Below are positions 13,560-13,661 of a DNA stretch of 13,661 nucleotides, piece after piece. The stretch's first letter is position 1, and the number at the start of each line of letters is the position of its first letter. Location: NCBI GenBank assembly GCA_038321235.1, contig JBBQEU010000082.1, positions 1 to 13,661 on the forward strand, read 5' to 3'. Origin of the DNA: Sva-07 sp038321235 (GTDB lineage: Bacteria > Actinomycetota > Acidimicrobiia > Acidimicrobiales > Ilumatobacteraceae). A model generated the notes under the pieces. It was given only the letters and a program-made list of their open reading frames with translations. It searched no databases and was not told the DNA's origin. The position numbers and the translations under genes were made by a program.

Positions 13560-13661
13560 TCAGCGGACCGGGAGCTCGAAGGTTGCAACTTCGGCCAACG
13601 CCTCGCAGAAAGCATCGACCGCCTGGGCGACCAACCGCTCACCTCGCTCGGCAGTGGCCGG
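13560..13661 (-). CDS. Creatininase-family protein, C-terminal end only
   Basis: The last 33 codons of a gene enter from the right edge and end at TGA 13562-13560. The visible peptide contains A-T-A-E-R-G-E-R-L followed by an amphipathic helix (VAQAVDAFCEALAEV). The segment ATAExGexL is the usual C-terminal helix of creatinine amidohydrolase-family proteins. The metal site lies outside the window. Only 1 nt separates it from the M20 hydrolase start, so the two are almost certainly one operon and may act in sequence on a cyclic or amide nitrogen compound. With so little sequence, the family call is moderate. Confidence 0.55.
   Translation of the reverse strand, partial: PATAERGERLVAQAVDAFCEALAEVATFELPVR

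Overview
The window is high-GC, almost fully coding DNA with several GTG starts. It encodes two luciferase-like (LLM) oxidoreductases, a lipoprotein-type binding-protein transporter and several amidohydrolases. At four starts an actinobacterial-type leaderless promoter (TAnnnT followed by 6-7 nt) sits directly before the start codon. This suggests an actinobacterium; a member of the Acidimicrobiia (Ilumatobacter-like) is my guess and is not proven. I see no tRNA, rRNA, CRISPR array, insertion sequence or phage gene.

Layout, left to right. Positions 1-759 (-) are an M29-aminopeptidase-like gene cut by the left edge. Positions 763-1290 hold no intact gene, only a probable GNAT acetyltransferase 3' remnant and a lipoprotein-like 5' remnant in a different frame. 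Two + strand genes follow: a glycerophosphodiester phosphodiesterase (1291-2067) and a cytosolic gamma-glutamyltransferase-family hydrolase (2101-3711). Two tandem hairpins (3734-3840) separate these from a convergent LLM oxidoreductase (3875-5050, -). That gene is divergent, with only 19 nt between start codons, from a cytosine-deaminase-like amidohydrolase (5070-6290, +), which is followed by a small TIGR03792-type protein (6346-6636, +). Three tandem hairpin repeats (6653-6823) form the next convergent boundary.

Everything from 13661 down to 6816 is on the - strand. In transcription order it is: the end of a creatininase-family gene, an M20-type N-carbamoyl amino acid/allantoate amidohydrolase, a small VOC protein, an ABC ATPase, a permease, an NMT1/THI5-like binding lipoprotein, two flavodoxin-fold oxidoreductases and a short LLM oxidoreductase. 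Neighbours overlap or lie close, so one or two operons are likely. A hairpin lies after the binding-protein gene.

My reading is that the - strand block imports a small, probably nitrogen-containing solute and oxidises and hydrolyses it. The order ATPase-permease-binding protein-flavodoxin-fold proteins-LLM parallels the logic of sulfonate ssu clusters. The hydrolases present (creatininase family, carbamoylase family, cytosine-deaminase family and an oxamate-hydrolase-like GGT homologue) all act on amide, ureido or cyclic amidine nitrogen. The substrate cannot be named from sequence. The most unusual structures are the two convergent-gene boundaries: both carry tandem 45-47-nt hairpins at about 62-nt period, but with different sequences.
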